Below are positions 37,030 to 46,493 of a DNA stretch of 64,000 bases, piece after piece (positions within the stretch are counted from its first letter, which is position 1; each line of letters begins with the position of its first letter). The notes under the pieces are model-generated. The model was not told where the DNA came from. It made no database searches and was given only the letters and a program-made list of their open reading frames with translations. Both the position numbers and the translations under genes were made by a program. The stretch comes from Magnetospirillum sp. (GTDB taxonomy: Bacteria; Pseudomonadota; Alphaproteobacteria; Rhodospirillales; Magnetospirillaceae), in contig JANQAI010000005.1 of NCBI GenBank assembly GCA_024707145.1, positions 248,001 through 312,000 of the forward strand. The letters run 5' to 3'.

Positions 37030-37828
37030 CAGCGCCCCCACGAAGGCCACCCGTATCATCGCCATCGCCAACCAGAAGGGCGGGGTGGGCAAGACCACCA
37101 CCACCATCAATCTGGCGACGGCCATGGCCGCCACCAAGAAGAAGGTGCTGATCATCGACCTGGATCCCCAGGGCAATGCCAGCACCGGCCTGGGCATCGA
37201 CCGCGCCGCCCGCGCGGTCAATTCCTACCACGTGCTGATCGGCGAGGCGCAGCTGGCCGAAACCGTGCTGGCGACCGACATTCCCGGCCTGTCCGTGGTG
37301 CCGTCGGGCGTCGACCTGTCGGGCGCCGAGATCGAACTGGTGGAGATGACCCGGCGCGAGCAGCGCCTGGCCGACGCCCTGGGCACCGCCGTGGGCGCCT
37401 ATGACTACGTGCTGATCGATTGCCCGCCGTCGCTGAACCTGCTGACGGTGAACGCCCTGGTGGCGGCGCATGCGGTCATGGTGCCGCTGCAATGCGAGTT
37501 CTTCGCCCTGGAAGGCATCAGCCATCTGGTCAAGACCATCGAGCGGGTGCGCCAGGCGCTCAACCCGGCGCTGGAGCTGCAGGGCATCGTGCTGACCATG
37601 TTCGACAAGCGCAACAACCTGTCGGAAATGGTCGCCGCCGACGTGCGCGAGTTCTTCGGCGACAAGGTCTACAAGACGGTGATTCCGCGCAACGTGCGCA
37701 TCTCCGAGGCGCCGTCCCACGGCAAGCCGGTGCTGATCTACGACGTCAAGTGCACCGGCTCCGAGGCCTATATCCATCTCGCCTCGGAGGTCTTGAAGCG
37801 TGAACGCAAGTTGAGGGCAGCAGGGTGA
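37009..37828 (+). CDS. parA: Chromosome partitioning ATPase ParA, apparent frameshift at codon 6
   Basis: Walker-type ATPase that moves ParB-parS complexes over the nucleoid. The likely start is GTG 37009, preceded by AAAGAGG at seven bases. As written it meets TAG after six codons (MAESQR). Deleting one T at 37026-37027 joins it to SSAPTKATRIIAIANQKGGVGKTTTTINLA and gives 272 residues. Deviant Walker A KGGVGKT is at about 23-29, Walker B YVLIDCPPSLNLLTVNAL in the middle, and DVKCTGSEAYIHLASEVL at the end. It overlaps both rsmG and parB. Confidence 0.9.
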
Positions 37829-38745
37829 GCATTGTGGCTGAGGAAAAGCGTCGCAGTCTGGGTCGCGGCCTGTCCGCATTGTTGGGTGATTCCGGCGTGG
37901 CCGCGGCGGCGGCGGTGATCGAGGGCGGCAACGCCGCTCCCGCCGGCTCGGCGGCGCGGGGCCTGCGCACCCTGTCCATCGGCCAGCTGCGCCCCGGCAA
38001 GTTCCAGCCGCGCCGCCAGTTCGAGGAAGAGGCCATCGCCGACCTGGTGGAATCGGTGCGCGAGAAGGGCATCCTGCAGCCCATCCTGGTGCGCCCCCTC
38101 GACGGCGGCTACGAGATCATCGCCGGCGAGCGCCGCTGGCGCGCCGCCCAGCGGGCCCAGCTGCACGAAGTGCCGGTGATCATCCGCGAATTCTCCGACA
38201 AGGAGGCCCTGGAGGTCGCCCTGGTGGAGAACCTCCAGCGCCAGGACCTGTCGCCGCTGGAAGAGGCCGACGGCTACCGCCGCCTGGTGGACGAGTTCAG
38301 CCACACCCAGGAGGAACTGGCCAAGGCGGTGGGCAAGTCGCGCAGCCACGTGGCCAATATGATGCGCCTGTTGGCTTTGCCCGATCCCATCAAGGCCATG
38401 GTGGAATCCCGCCAGATTTCCGCCGGCCATGCCCGCGCCCTGCTGACCGCCGCCGACCCGGTGACGCTGGCCCGCGAGGTGGTGGACAAGCAGCTCAACG
38501 TGCGCCAGACGGAAAAGCTGGCCCAGGGCGGCGCCAAGGCCAAGCCGTCGGCCGGCGGGCGGCCGTCCTCGGCCGCGCACAAGGATGCCGACACCGCCGC
38601 GCTGGAGCGTGACTTGGCCGAGATGCTGGGGGTCAAGGTCACCCTGACGTCCCATGGAAAGGGCGGCGAGCTGACCATCCACTACGGCAGCCTGGAGCAG
38701 CTGGACGACATCCTGTCGCGCCTGTCCGGCGGCGAGCGCGGCTGA
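37825..38745 (+). CDS. parB: Chromosome partitioning protein ParB
   Basis: CTP-dependent DNA clamp that loads at parS. It is 306 residues. [12 protein letters not shown] at the N-terminus is the ParA-contacting helix. The CTP-binding/ParB-box region carries [20 protein letters not shown] and [10 protein letters not shown] (GERRWRA arginine motif). The parS-reading helix-turn-helix lies around [24 protein letters not shown]. The C-terminal dimerisation domain ends the protein. GTG 37825 overlaps the parA stop by four bases. Its four sites lie within 11.5 kb upstream. Confidence 0.96.
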   Translation: MSIVAEEKRRSLGRGLSALLGDSGVAAAAAVIEGGNAAPAGSAARGLRTLSIGQLRPGKFQPRRQFEEEAIADLVESVREKGILQPILVRPLDGGYEIIAGERRWRAAQRAQLHEVPVIIREFSDKEALEVALVENLQRQDLSPLEEADGYRRLVDEFSHTQEELAKAVGKSRSHVANMMRLLALPDPIKAMVESRQISAGHARALLTAADPVTLAREVVDKQLNVRQTEKLAQGGAKAKPSAGGRPSSAAHKDADTAALERDLAEMLGVKVTLTSHGKGGELTIHYGSLEQLDDILSRLSGGERG

Positions 38746-38777
38746 AATCTGTCCGGTTCAGCGGTTTCCGCCCTGTC

Positions 38778-38835
38778 GTCACCCTCGGGCTTGACCCGAG
38801 GGTCCATGGATGGCCGGGTCAGGCCCAGCCATGAC
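38778..38835. repeat. Palindromic GTCAT repeat (family A) after parB
   Basis: GTCACCCTCGGGCTTGACCC, then GGGTCAGGCCCAGCCATGAC. It lies downstream of parB and may terminate or stabilise its mRNA. Confidence 0.75.
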
Positions 38836-38947
38836 GATGAAGTCGGCGAGAGTTTTCTCGCTTGGCCTAGCCCCTAGGCAAGGCGCGGAATGTCCCTGTA
38901 GGATGTGTGCGCAAACAGTCGCACCACTGCTTGGGGGAGAGGTGGGG

Positions 38948-39295
38948 ATGGCCAACGACGGCGCCTTGGAAACCTTGCTTGACCGCATTCCGCCGGAAGT
39001 GGCGGAAACCTTCACGCCGACCCAGCGGGCCGCGCTGTGGAATGCGGTCAAGCCGGTCAGCTGGCGCCGCCATCCGGTCAATATCCGGCTGTCCTTCCCC
39101 ATCATCGGCGGGCGCTATTTCCTGACCGTGGTGGGCGGGCCGGAAAAGCGGTCGAGTGAGCGGCGCGTGCGCGAACGCACCATGTTTCCCTTGCGCACCG
39201 CCGGCAATATCCTTTTTCTTCTCGGCCTCGGCGGTGCCTTCTACCTAGCCGCCGTGCTGGGGATCGTGCTGTTTTCCAACCTGATCGAATTCTAA
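38948..39295 (+). CDS. Hypothetical protein with a C-terminal membrane anchor
   Basis: Not recognised. It has 115 residues from ATG 38948, preceded by GGGGAGAGG. The soluble N-terminal part includes [56 protein letters not shown] basic stretch ([12 protein letters not shown]) and one span ([29 protein letters not shown]) finish it. The basic residues before the span suggest an N-in topology. It stands alone between parB and ychJ. Confidence 0.7.
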   Translation: MANDGALETLLDRIPPEVAETFTPTQRAALWNAVKPVSWRRHPVNIRLSFPIIGGRYFLTVVGGPEKRSSERRVRERTMFPLRTAGNILFLLGLGGAFYLAAVLGIVLFSNLIEF

Positions 39296-39309
39296 GGAAG
39301 TTTCCGACC

Positions 39310-39783
39310 ATGACGTCCTGCCCCTGCGGTTCCGGCCGCGGTTACGACGAGTGCTGCGGCCCGCTGCTGGCCGGTGGCGCCGCCGCCAGCCCGGAAGCGC
39401 TGATGCGCTCGCGCTACACCGCCTTCACCCGCGCCGACCTGGATTACCTGGAGAACACCCTGGCCCCCGAGGCCAAGGAGGATTACGACCGGGGCGAGAC
39501 CGAAACCTGGGTCAAGGAAGCCAAGTGGGACGGCCTGGAGGTGCGCGGCGCCACCATGGACGGCGACCAGGGAACGGTGGAATTCGTCGCCCGCTACAAG
39601 TTCCGCGGCAAGGTGCTCGCCCATCACGAACTGGGCTCGTTCCGCCGCCACGAGGGCCGCTGGGTCTATGTGGACGGCGTCATGAACCCGCGTCCGGCCC
39701 AGCGCACCGCCGATAAGGTGGGCCGCAACGACCCGTGCCCGTGCGGTTCGGGCAAGAAATACAAGAAGTGCTGCGGCGCTTGA
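39310..39783 (+). CDS. ychJ: YchJ family protein with two SEC-C zinc motifs
   Basis: A 157-residue member of UPF0225. Zinc-binding SEC-C motifs sit at both ends: [15 protein letters not shown] at 4-18 and [17 protein letters not shown] at the C-terminus. The middle is an NTF2-like fold ([43 protein letters not shown]). Function unproven. It starts 14 bases after the upstream hypothetical gene and is followed by a terminator. Confidence 0.9.
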   Translation: MTSCPCGSGRGYDECCGPLLAGGAAASPEALMRSRYTAFTRADLDYLENTLAPEAKEDYDRGETETWVKEAKWDGLEVRGATMDGDQGTVEFVARYKFRGKVLAHHELGSFRRHEGRWVYVDGVMNPRPAQRTADKVGRNDPCPCGSGKKYKKCCGA

Positions 39784-39790
39784 TGTGAGA

Positions 39791-39817
39791 AAGGCCGGTC
39801 CCTGGGACCGGCCTTTT
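39791..39817. terminator. Strong intrinsic terminator after ychJ
   Basis: AAGGCCGGTCCC / GGGACCGGCC stem followed by TTTTTG, eight bases after the stop codon. Confidence 0.9.
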
Positions 39818-39923
39818 TGTTGGTGGGCGCTGCCCACGTCCAAAGGGCCTGGCCCTTTGAACCCATCAAGATCAAGGAGGCTCGGCCTCCTTGCGGGGTA
39901 CGGGGCAGGGCCCCGCATTTGGC
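39818..39923. repeat. Cluster of short intergenic hairpins (GGGCCTGGCCC type)
   Basis: GGGCGCTGCCC, AAAGGGCCTGGCCCTTT, AAGGAGGCTCGGCCTCCTT and CGGGGCAGGGCCCCG follow one another. Each is a small inverted repeat. No gene is seen. Confidence 0.6.
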
Positions 39924-40267
39924 TCACGCCCGCAGGTTTTCGGGCGATCTCGAAGCCCAGTTCGCGCGCCTCGGCGTCGAACGCCTCGCGGTACAGCGGA
40001 TAGGCCGCCGTCTTCTTCATGGCCTCGCCGGTCATGGCATTGGTGTATTCGCCGCGCACCAGCAGGGGATGGGCCGCCTGGTTGGGGCAGGCGTCGCCCT
40101 CGGCGATCAGCGCCTTGATCTGGGCGCCCAAGCCGGCGGCGTGGCAGGCGTCCAGGTCGGCCTCGCGGCGCAGTTCCTCGATTTCCGCCCGCAATTCCTC
40201 GTTTTCCTCGCGCAGGCGTTCGAGCCTCGGCGCGCAGTTCGGTCAGTTCGAATTCGGTGGCGGTCAT
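39924..40267 (-). CDS. Hypothetical coiled-coil protein, two apparent frameshifts
   Basis: Not recognised by name. Read with corrections it is 113 residues: MTATEFELTELRAELERLREENEE and onward forms a heptad coiled coil to about residue 38, followed by DACHAAGLGAQIKALIAEGD and EYTNAMTGEAMKKTAAYPLYREAFDAEARELGFEIAENLRA. One extra base at 40225-40226 (AGCCT for AGCT) separates MTATEFELTELRAE from the rest. One extra base at 39942-39944 hides the natural stop TGA at 39924. The two corrections together give an exact multiple of three. Without them no complete frame exists. Confidence 0.6.
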
Positions 40268-40307
40268 GGGCGGGCTCCTGCCTGAAAAAAGGGGCACAAA
40301 AACGAAC

Positions 40308-40332
40308 GGCCGGGCTTTTGGGAAGCCCGGCC
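40308..40332. other. Perfect hairpin upstream of the coiled-coil gene
   Basis: GGCCGGGCTT / AAGCCCGGCC with a five-base loop, in a 294-base stretch (40268-40561) that otherwise shows no gene. There is no T-run for either strand. It may act in the 5' leader of the coiled-coil gene or end the flanking transcript. Confidence 0.5.
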
Positions 40333-40561
40333 AGCCGTCGTTCATTCACCCGTGCCACGGGGAGAGGAGTGTAGCCCTGATACCGGGCCGTTAACTCTCT
40401 GTGACAAACCATACGCCGGTTGCCCCCAACCGTCAAACGGCTTGGCGCAGGGCAGGGCCGTCACTTTTGCCGGGCGGCTATTCCTTATTTCGGCAGGACG
40501 ATCGCGTCGATATGGTCTTCGGGGAGGGTGTGGCCCCCGTTTCCAGGAGCTCCCGGCCTGC

Positions 40562-41353
40562 TTACCGGCGGACGAACCAGAACGACCCGCCGTCGGGCCA
40601 CTGGCCGGTGGAATGAAGCCAGGCGACGGGAAACAGGATCTTCCAGCCGCCTCCCAGCAGCAGGGCGCCCAGCACGTATTGCTCGTTGTAGTTCCGCCGG
40701 GTGAATTCCTGTGAATATTCGAACGGCAAGGCGATGTCGTGGACGTGCACCACGACGCCGGATTTCAGCCTGGGCAGGACTTCCAGCATCAGAAAGGGAA
40801 CGTCGGTGCCGTTGAAGGCGTAATGGGAACCATCGATGAAGAGGATGTCGCCGGCATCGAGACGGTCGAACTGGCCGGCATCCGTTTCCAGCACGCTCTT
40901 GCGGATCACCGTGGAGGCGACGGTGTCGATCTCGCGGCGCGGCGCGGGGTCGATGCAGGCTATCTCCACCTCGATCTTCTCGGCGAGGGCGGCGCGGCGC
41001 ATGATGTGGGTGCTGTTGCCCGAACCGATCTCGATGATCTGCCGCGGCTTGATCTGCCGCACCAGGCCATAGGCCGCCAGCGCATCGCCGCTGGAGAAAT
41101 AGGCGTTGTTCCACAGAGAGGACAGATCGGCTTTCGCCTCGTTCTCGAAGACGGACAGGGATCGCGCCAAGCCTTCGATGCCGCCCCGTTCCGCCTCGAT
41201 CAGCTGCCGCACCGGTTCGATCACATAGTTCTCGCCCCGGCTGCGGATCATGCCCTCGGGCTTGTTGGCGACCAGCAGGTAGGGCGCCGTGCGCGCCAGC
41301 AGCTTGCGTACGGCCTTGAGCCGGACGGAAAGCGGAAGATGAGGGTGTTGCAT
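40562..41353 (-). CDS. Class I SAM-dependent methyltransferase (Methyltransf_24/CmcI-like)
   Basis: A 263-residue protein. The SAM-binding loop is QIIEIGSGNSTHIM near 107-120, followed by the acidic strand IACIDPAPRREID. DILFIDGSHYAFNGTDVPFLMLEVLPRLKSGVVVHVHDI is the conserved block in macrocin-O-methyltransferase and CmcI-type enzymes, which methylate sugar or small-molecule hydroxyls. The substrate is unknown. ATG 41353 has AGGGA six bases before it. It is a single gene near a tRNA and repeats, with no sugar-biosynthesis neighbours, so it may be an acquired gene. Confidence 0.82.
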   Translation of the reverse strand: MQHPHLPLSVRLKAVRKLLARTAPYLLVANKPEGMIRSRGENYVIEPVRQLIEAERGGIEGLARSLSVFENEAKADLSSLWNNAYFSSGDALAAYGLVRQIKPRQIIEIGSGNSTHIMRRAALAEKIEVEIACIDPAPRREIDTVASTVIRKSVLETDAGQFDRLDAGDILFIDGSHYAFNGTDVPFLMLEVLPRLKSGVVVHVHDIALPFEYSQEFTRRNYNEQYVLGALLLGGGWKILFPVAWLHSTGQWPDGGSFWFVRR

Positions 41354-41576
41354 GACCGATCCCTGCAGCAAGCCTTATTAAAGCGGACAGCTTATATCCC
41401 GCCCCTGATTGCCGGTATAGGGAGAATCTCTCATTGGAACAGTGGCTGAAGGCGGCATATCCCGTGCGGTTGTGCGCCCGCGTGATCCTTCAGCCGTCAA
41501 TGCGGGCGTACCTTCGAATGCCGCAAGTCAGGGCGCTTCGAGTGGCGAATAGGGAGAGAATGGAAGCGGAAACGCG

Positions 41577-41604
41577 AAAGGCCGGGCTTGCGGCCCGGCC
41601 TTTT
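41577..41604. terminator. Hairpin downstream of tRNA-Gly
   Basis: AAAGGCCGGGC / GCCCGGCCTTTT, ten bases past the tRNA 3' end on its transcribed side. The stem is strong and short T-runs exist on both strands. Confidence 0.7.
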
Positions 41605-41614
41605 CGTATCGCGT

Positions 41615-41689
41615 TGGAGCGGGCGAAGGGATTCGAACCCTCGACCCCAACCTTGGCAAGGTTGTGCTCTACCCCTGAGCTACGCCCGC
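41615..41689 (-). tRNA. tRNA-Gly (anticodon GCC)
   Basis: Reading the minus strand: acceptor GCGGGCG pairs with CGCCCGC, D-loop AGCTCAGGGGTAGAGC, anticodon loop TTGCCAA, and T-loop GGTTCGAATCC. The discriminator base is U and CCA is encoded at 41617-41615. The cloverleaf is complete at 72 bases plus CCA. Confidence 0.97.
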
Positions 41690-41917
41690 TTCCTGGCGTG
41701 GTCTCCGTGGCTCGGCGCTGCGGAGGACCGGATAAATACGGGAAAGCCGGTGGGGGCGCAAGCCCTTTTTTTCACTTTTTTCATCGACCGGCGCACGCGG
41801 CTCGGCCGAGTCCCGCTCGTTCGGTCCGAAGCCAGGCTTATGGCGGCTTTGCCCTTGCCAGCCGGTCGGGGACGGTCCATCTATTGCGGGTCGAACTCCA
41901 CTGGAACCCGGGTGACA

Positions 41918-42850
41918 ATGGACCTCATTCTCGGCTCTGGCGCCAAACCCGCCGCCCCAGCCGGCGGCGGCGACCTGATCAAGGACGGTTCCGCCGCCAC
42001 TTTCGCGGCCGACGTCATCGAGGCGTCGCGCAAGACCCCCGTCATCGTCGATTTCTGGGCCACTTGGTGCGGGCCGTGCAAGACCCTGGGCCCGGCCCTG
42101 GAAAAGGTGGTGCGCGAGCTGCGCGGCGCCGTGCGCATGGTCAAGATCGACGTGGACAAGGAGCAGCAGCTGGCGGCCCAGCTGCGTATCCAGTCGGTTC
42201 CCACCGTCTATGCCTTCGTCGGCGGCCGTCCGGTGGACGCCTTCACCGGCGCCCTGCCGGAAAGCCAGATCCGCGCCTTCCTGCAGCGGCTGGTGCAGAT
42301 GGGCGGCGGCGACGCCGAGCCCAGCCTGGACGAGGTGGTGGCCGAGGCCAAGGAATTGCTGGCGGCGGGGGATGCCGAGACCGCCGCCCAGGCGTTCCAG
42401 CAGGTGCTGGCCGAGGACCCTTCCCATGCCGGCGCCATGGCTGGCCTGCTGCGCAGCCTGCTGGCCCTGGGTGACGCCCAATCGGTCAAGCAGATGCTGG
42501 CCCAGTTGCCGCCCGAGATGCTGAAGACCGCCGATATCGCTGCGGTGAAGACGGCGCTGGAGTTGCAGGAGACCGCGGCGGCCGGCGCCGGCGAGAGCGC
42601 CGAGCTGCGTCGCCGCCTCGCCACCGACGCCAACGACCATCAGGCGCGCTTCGACCTGGCGCTGGCCTATTATGGTGCCGGTGAGCCCGAAGCGGCGGTG
42701 GACGAACTGCTGGAGCTGTTCCGCCGCGATCGCGCCTGGAACGAGGACGCGGCGCGCAAACAGCTCGTCAAGCTGTTCGAGGCGTTCGGGCCGACTCATC
42801 CGTTGACGGTGTCGGGCCGGCGCCGCCTGTCGTCCCTGCTGTTTTCGTAA
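41918..42850 (+). CDS. cnoX: Thioredoxin-TPR chaperone, CnoX/YbbN-like
   Basis: A 310-residue protein. Residues 30-130 are a thioredoxin domain with an intact WCGPCK redox motif (VDFWATWCGPCKTLGPALEKV), and QSVPTVYAF supplies the cis-Pro. Residues 145-310 are helical repeats of TPR type (AKELLAAGDAETAAQAFQQVLAEDPSH; FDLALAYYGAGEPEAAVDELLEL). Family members protect substrates of GroEL or other chaperones under oxidative stress. ATG 41918 was chosen because upstream codons read back over the tRNA. It is followed seven bases later by the LON-domain gene. Confidence 0.88.
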   Translation: MDLILGSGAKPAAPAGGGDLIKDGSAATFAADVIEASRKTPVIVDFWATWCGPCKTLGPALEKVVRELRGAVRMVKIDVDKEQQLAAQLRIQSVPTVYAFVGGRPVDAFTGALPESQIRAFLQRLVQMGGGDAEPSLDEVVAEAKELLAAGDAETAAQAFQQVLAEDPSHAGAMAGLLRSLLALGDAQSVKQMLAQLPPEMLKTADIAAVKTALELQETAAAGAGESAELRRRLATDANDHQARFDLALAYYGAGEPEAAVDELLELFRRDRAWNEDAARKQLVKLFEAFGPTHPLTVSGRRRLSSLLFS

Positions 42851-42857
42851 GCGTGCC

Positions 42858-43520
42858 ATGGCCGCCGCCGCCATCGTCGAACTGCCGCGCGTTCTGCCGG
42901 TATTTGCCGTGTCCGGCGCTATCCTGCTGCCGCGCGCGCGGCTGCCCCTGACCGTGTTCGAGCCGCGCTATCTGGCGCTGGTGGAGCATGCCCTGGGGGC
43001 GGGGCGGCTGCTCGCCCTGGTCCAGCCGGCGCCCGGGGGTGTGGCGGCCGCTCCGGTGCCGGGCCTTTATGGCACCGGCACCCTGGCCCGCATCACCGCC
43101 TTCGGTGAGACCGGCGACGGTCGCTACCTGATCACCGCCACCGGGATCACCCGTTTCCGTCTGGCCGGCGAGGCGGAGGGCCGCGCCGGCTATCGCCGGG
43201 TGGTGGCGGAATACGGCCCCTTCGCCGCCGACCTCGAAGCCGCCGCCGAGGTTGCCGACCAGGCTTCGGTGGACCGCCGCCGGCTGCTGGGGGCGGTCGG
43301 GGCCTATCTGGCCCGGCAGGGCGTCGCTCTCGACCTGGTCAAGCTGGAGGCCGCTTCCGACGCGGATCTGGTGGCCTCGCTCGCCATGTCGGCGCCGCTC
43401 AGCCCCGAGGAGAAGCAGGCGCTGCTGGAAGCCTCCGGCACCCTGGAACGCGCCAATCTGATGATTGCTCTGTTCGAAATGGCCTTGCTTGCCGAATCCG
43501 GCGAGACCCTGCTGCATTAG
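42858..43520 (+). CDS. LON N-terminal (substrate-binding) domain protein
   Basis: A 220-residue protein consisting of only the LON N-terminal domain: [63 protein letters not shown], then a helical C-terminal half. No AAA+ or protease domain is present. In the alphaproteobacterial order thioredoxin-LON-Trm112 it is thought to assist protein quality control, but no activity is proven. Seven-base spacing to cnoX and nine to the next gene suggest an operon. Confidence 0.88.
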   Translation: MAAAAIVELPRVLPVFAVSGAILLPRARLPLTVFEPRYLALVEHALGAGRLLALVQPAPGGVAAAPVPGLYGTGTLARITAFGETGDGRYLITATGITRFRLAGEAEGRAGYRRVVAEYGPFAADLEAAAEVADQASVDRRRLLGAVGAYLARQGVALDLVKLEAASDADLVASLAMSAPLSPEEKQALLEASGTLERANLMIALFEMALLAESGETLLH

Positions 43521-43528
43521 GAGTTTCC

Positions 43529-43738
43529 ATGACCGACCGCGTTCCCGGCATCGACCCCAAATTGATGGAAATCCTGCGGGCGCCGGGCACCCATGCGCCG
43601 CTCCGCTATGATCCGGATCGCAACGAGCTGGTGGACGACAAGGCCGGCCTGGCCTATCCCATCCGCGACGGCATTCCCATCATGCTGCCCGACGAGGCCC
43701 GGTCGGTGGACGACCAGCCGCCGGGCCAGCCGGCATGA
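43529..43738 (+). CDS. Trm112/UPF0434 family small protein lacking the zinc cysteines
   Basis: A 69-residue protein. [47 protein letters not shown] follows the Trm112-like pattern, but the usual Cys-x2-Cys (as in CPxCKGPL) is replaced by APGTHAPL, so no zinc site is expected. Bacterial members are small accessory proteins of uncertain role. It overlaps the DUF971 start by four bases. Confidence 0.85.
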   Translation: MTDRVPGIDPKLMEILRAPGTHAPLRYDPDRNELVDDKAGLAYPIRDGIPIMLPDEARSVDDQPPGQPA

Positions 43739-44160
43739 GCGAAAAGCTGGGCAACCGCCACATCCCGGCGGAGATCAAGGTCAAGAAAACCGAGAAGCGG
43801 CTGGACATCGCCTTCGAGGACGGCGCTCGCTTCAGCCTGCCCGCCGAATTGCTGCGGGTGGAAAGCCCGTCGGCCGAGGTCCAGGGCCATTCCCCCGACC
43901 AGAAGCAACTGGTGGCCGGCCGCCAGCACGTGGCCATCATCGGCGCCGAGCCGGTGGGCAATTACGCCGTCAAGCTGGTGTTCGACGACCTGCACGACTC
44001 GGGCATCTATACCTGGGACTACCTGTATTGGCTGGGCGAGAACCAGCAGCAGGTCTGGGCTGACTATCTGGCGGCGCTGGACGCCGCCGGCAAGTCCCGC
44101 GACCCGGCGCTCAATCCGCCCGAACCGCCCAAGCATTCCTGCGGCAGTGGGTGTGGGTGA
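43735..44160 (+). CDS. DUF971 domain protein
   Basis: A 141-residue protein with the DUF971 (gamma-butyrobetaine hydroxylase N-terminal-like) fold: [72 protein letters not shown]. In other proteins the domain occurs with Fe-S assembly factors. The C-terminal CGSGCG could bind metal. It ends the cnoX-LON-Trm112-DUF971 run. Confidence 0.87.
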   Translation: MSEKLGNRHIPAEIKVKKTEKRLDIAFEDGARFSLPAELLRVESPSAEVQGHSPDQKQLVAGRQHVAIIGAEPVGNYAVKLVFDDLHDSGIYTWDYLYWLGENQQQVWADYLAALDAAGKSRDPALNPPEPPKHSCGSGCG

Positions 44161-44207
44161 CGATGACGGGGTGGGACCCCATCTGACGGGAACATCTTTT
44201 TCTGTTC

Positions 44208-44291
44208 GTCATGCCCGGACTTGATCCGGGCATCCATGCCGCCGAAGGTTGCCCTGCCACCATGGATCGCCGGGTCAAGCCCGGCGATGAC
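44208..44291. repeat. Two stacked palindromic GTCAT units (family A)
   Basis: GTCATGCCCGGACTTGATCC opens it; GGGTCAAGCCCGGCGATGAC closes it. It lies between convergent DUF971 and UbiH-like genes. Confidence 0.8.
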
Positions 44292-44303
44292 GAGAAAATG
44301 GGG

Positions 44304-45554
44304 CTAAAGCCTCTCTCCCCGCATCAGCCGGGGCAAATCCCCCACCACGCCCATGGCGTGCCGCATGAAGAAGCGCTTGGCCTGCGGCATGGCCTGCACC
44401 GCTGCCAGTCCCAGGTCGCGGGCCAGCTTCAGCGGGCCGATGTCGTTGCTGAACAGGCGGACCAGCACGTCGGTCAGTCCCAGCATCAGCATGTTGTCGA
44501 AGCGGCGCCAGCGCTGGTAGCGCTCCAGCACGTCGGGACCGCTGACGTCCAGGCCCAGCCGGCGGGCGTCCACCACCACCTCGGCCAGGGCGGCCACGTC
44601 GCGGATGCCCATGTTCATGCCCTGGCCGGCCACCGGATGCATGCCGTGGGCGGCGTCGCCCACCAGGGCCAGCCGGCGGTCGATGGCGCGCTCGGCCAAT
44701 TGCAGCGACAGCGGATAGTGAAAGCGCGGGCCGTCCAGGGCGATCGTGCCGAGGACGTCGCCGAAGCGGGTTTCCAGCTCGGCCAGGAAACCGGCATCGT
44801 CCTGCCGCACGATGGCGTCGGCCAGGTGCAGTTTCTCGGTCCACACGATGGACGAGCGGTGCGGGTGCTCGGCGGTGCCGTGCATGGGCAGGATGGCGAA
44901 CGGGCCGCTGGGCAGGAAATGCTCGTGTGCCACGCCATGGTGGGGCAGTTCATGCGCCACCGTGCAGACGATGCCGGACTGGTGGTATTCCCAGCGGCGG
45001 ATACCGATGCCGGCGCCCTTGCGGGTGGCCGAGCCGCGGCCGTCGGCCGCCACCACCAGGGCGCAGCGCAGCGAGCGGCCGTCCTCCAGGGTCACGGTGG
45101 CGTGGGTGGCGCCGCGCTCGATGCCGGCGACGCGGGCCGGCGCCAGCACCCGGGCGGTGGGCAGTTGGCCCAGCCGCTGGTGCGCGGCGCGGCGAATGGT
45201 GGTGTTTTCCACGATCCAGCCGAAGGGTTCGTTGCCCAGGGTGGCGTGGTCGTAATGCAGGAACAGGGGCGAGGCGCCGTCGGTGACGCGGATCTCGCGG
45301 ATGGGCTCGGCCTCGTCCGCCATCAGCGGCCACACGCCGGCGCCGGCAAACACCCGCTGCGCCGACAGGGCGATGGCGATGGAACGGCCGTCGGTGCCCG
45401 GCCGGGCCAGCGCCGCGGGGTCCGAGGCCTCGACCACCGCCACCTCCAGCCCGGCCGAGGCCAGGCAGCAGGCGGTCAGGCCGCCCACGGGGCCGCCACC
45501 GACCACGATGACATCGACGAAAGGGGAATGGGGGGTGTCTTTGGTATCAGCCAT
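44304..45554 (-). CDS. ubiH: UbiH/UbiF/VisC family FAD-dependent hydroxylase (ubiquinone synthesis)
   Basis: A 416-residue flavoprotein monooxygenase, expected to hydroxylate the ubiquinone ring. N-terminal GGGPVGGLTACCLASAGLEVAVVE binds the ADP part. RSIAIALSAQRVF is the family arginine block, VVAADGRGSATRK the middle motif, and GDAAHGMHPVAGQGMNMGIRD the ribityl-binding motif. Which ring position it acts on cannot be read from sequence. ATG 45554 was chosen. It is divergent from glnK across 307 bases that contain a sigma-54-type promoter. Confidence 0.88.
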   Translation of the reverse strand: MADTKDTPHSPFVDVIVVGGGPVGGLTACCLASAGLEVAVVEASDPAALARPGTDGRSIAIALSAQRVFAGAGVWPLMADEAEPIREIRVTDGASPLFLHYDHATLGNEPFGWIVENTTIRRAAHQRLGQLPTARVLAPARVAGIERGATHATVTLEDGRSLRCALVVAADGRGSATRKGAGIGIRRWEYHQSGIVCTVAHELPHHGVAHEHFLPSGPFAILPMHGTAEHPHRSSIVWTEKLHLADAIVRQDDAGFLAELETRFGDVLGTIALDGPRFHYPLSLQLAERAIDRRLALVGDAAHGMHPVAGQGMNMGIRDVAALAEVVVDARRLGLDVSGPDVLERYQRWRRFDNMLMLGLTDVLVRLFSNDIGPLKLARDLGLAAVQAMPQAKRFFMRHAMGVVGDLPRLMRGERL

Positions 45555-45717
45555 GGGGCAAGATGTGCCATCGAAGCGCCGTGGGCGCAAGATGGCCGGG
45601 ACGCTCGCGCAGGAAACAGGCAGACTCGCACCGTTCCGCCCATGTTTTGAGCAAAGCCTGCGCCGGCCGGGTTTGCCGGCGGCGCGGAATCGCCCGAACA
45701 CAACGGCTGGGCGATTC

Positions 45718-46200
<483 letters not shown>

Positions 46201-46230
46201 GCCGTCCGTGTCCCGGCCGGGATTCAAAAA

Positions 46231-46256
46231 AGGCCCGGAGATCCTCTCCGGGCCTC
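46231..46256 (+). terminator. Hairpin terminator between glnK and amtB
   Basis: AGGCCCGGAG / CTCCGGGCCT stem, followed by CTTGT. It starts 30 bases after the glnK stop. Confidence 0.7.
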
Positions 46257-46382
46257 TTGTCGTTCCGGCCTTTTATCAAGCTGCCTGGATATCAGGCAAC
46301 CACCGATGCGCCTGCATAATTTCGCATCATCCTTTTGGCGCAAGGTGGGGTGGGGGCGGGCGGTTTTCCGTCCGGCGCCACT

Positions 46383-46398
46383 TGGCACGGTTCTTGTT
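46383..46398 (+). promoter_or_regulatory. Sigma-54-type promoter for amtB
   Basis: TTGGCAC-GGTTC-TTGT is a strong match to TGGCAC-N5-TTGC, lying 96 bases before the amtB start. Confidence 0.72.
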
Positions 46399-46493
46399 TA
46401 AATCCACCGGTGCCGGCCCGGGTGTCCTTTCTCCTCCCAGAAGGCCCCGGCGCCGGCCACTGATCGAAGGCTGAGCCGTTTCGGGGGTTTCCC

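Noticed and set aside
41434..41917. Protein-coding frames around tRNA-Gly
   Set aside because: They read across the tRNA and have no recognisable sequence; the thioredoxin gene starts at 41918.
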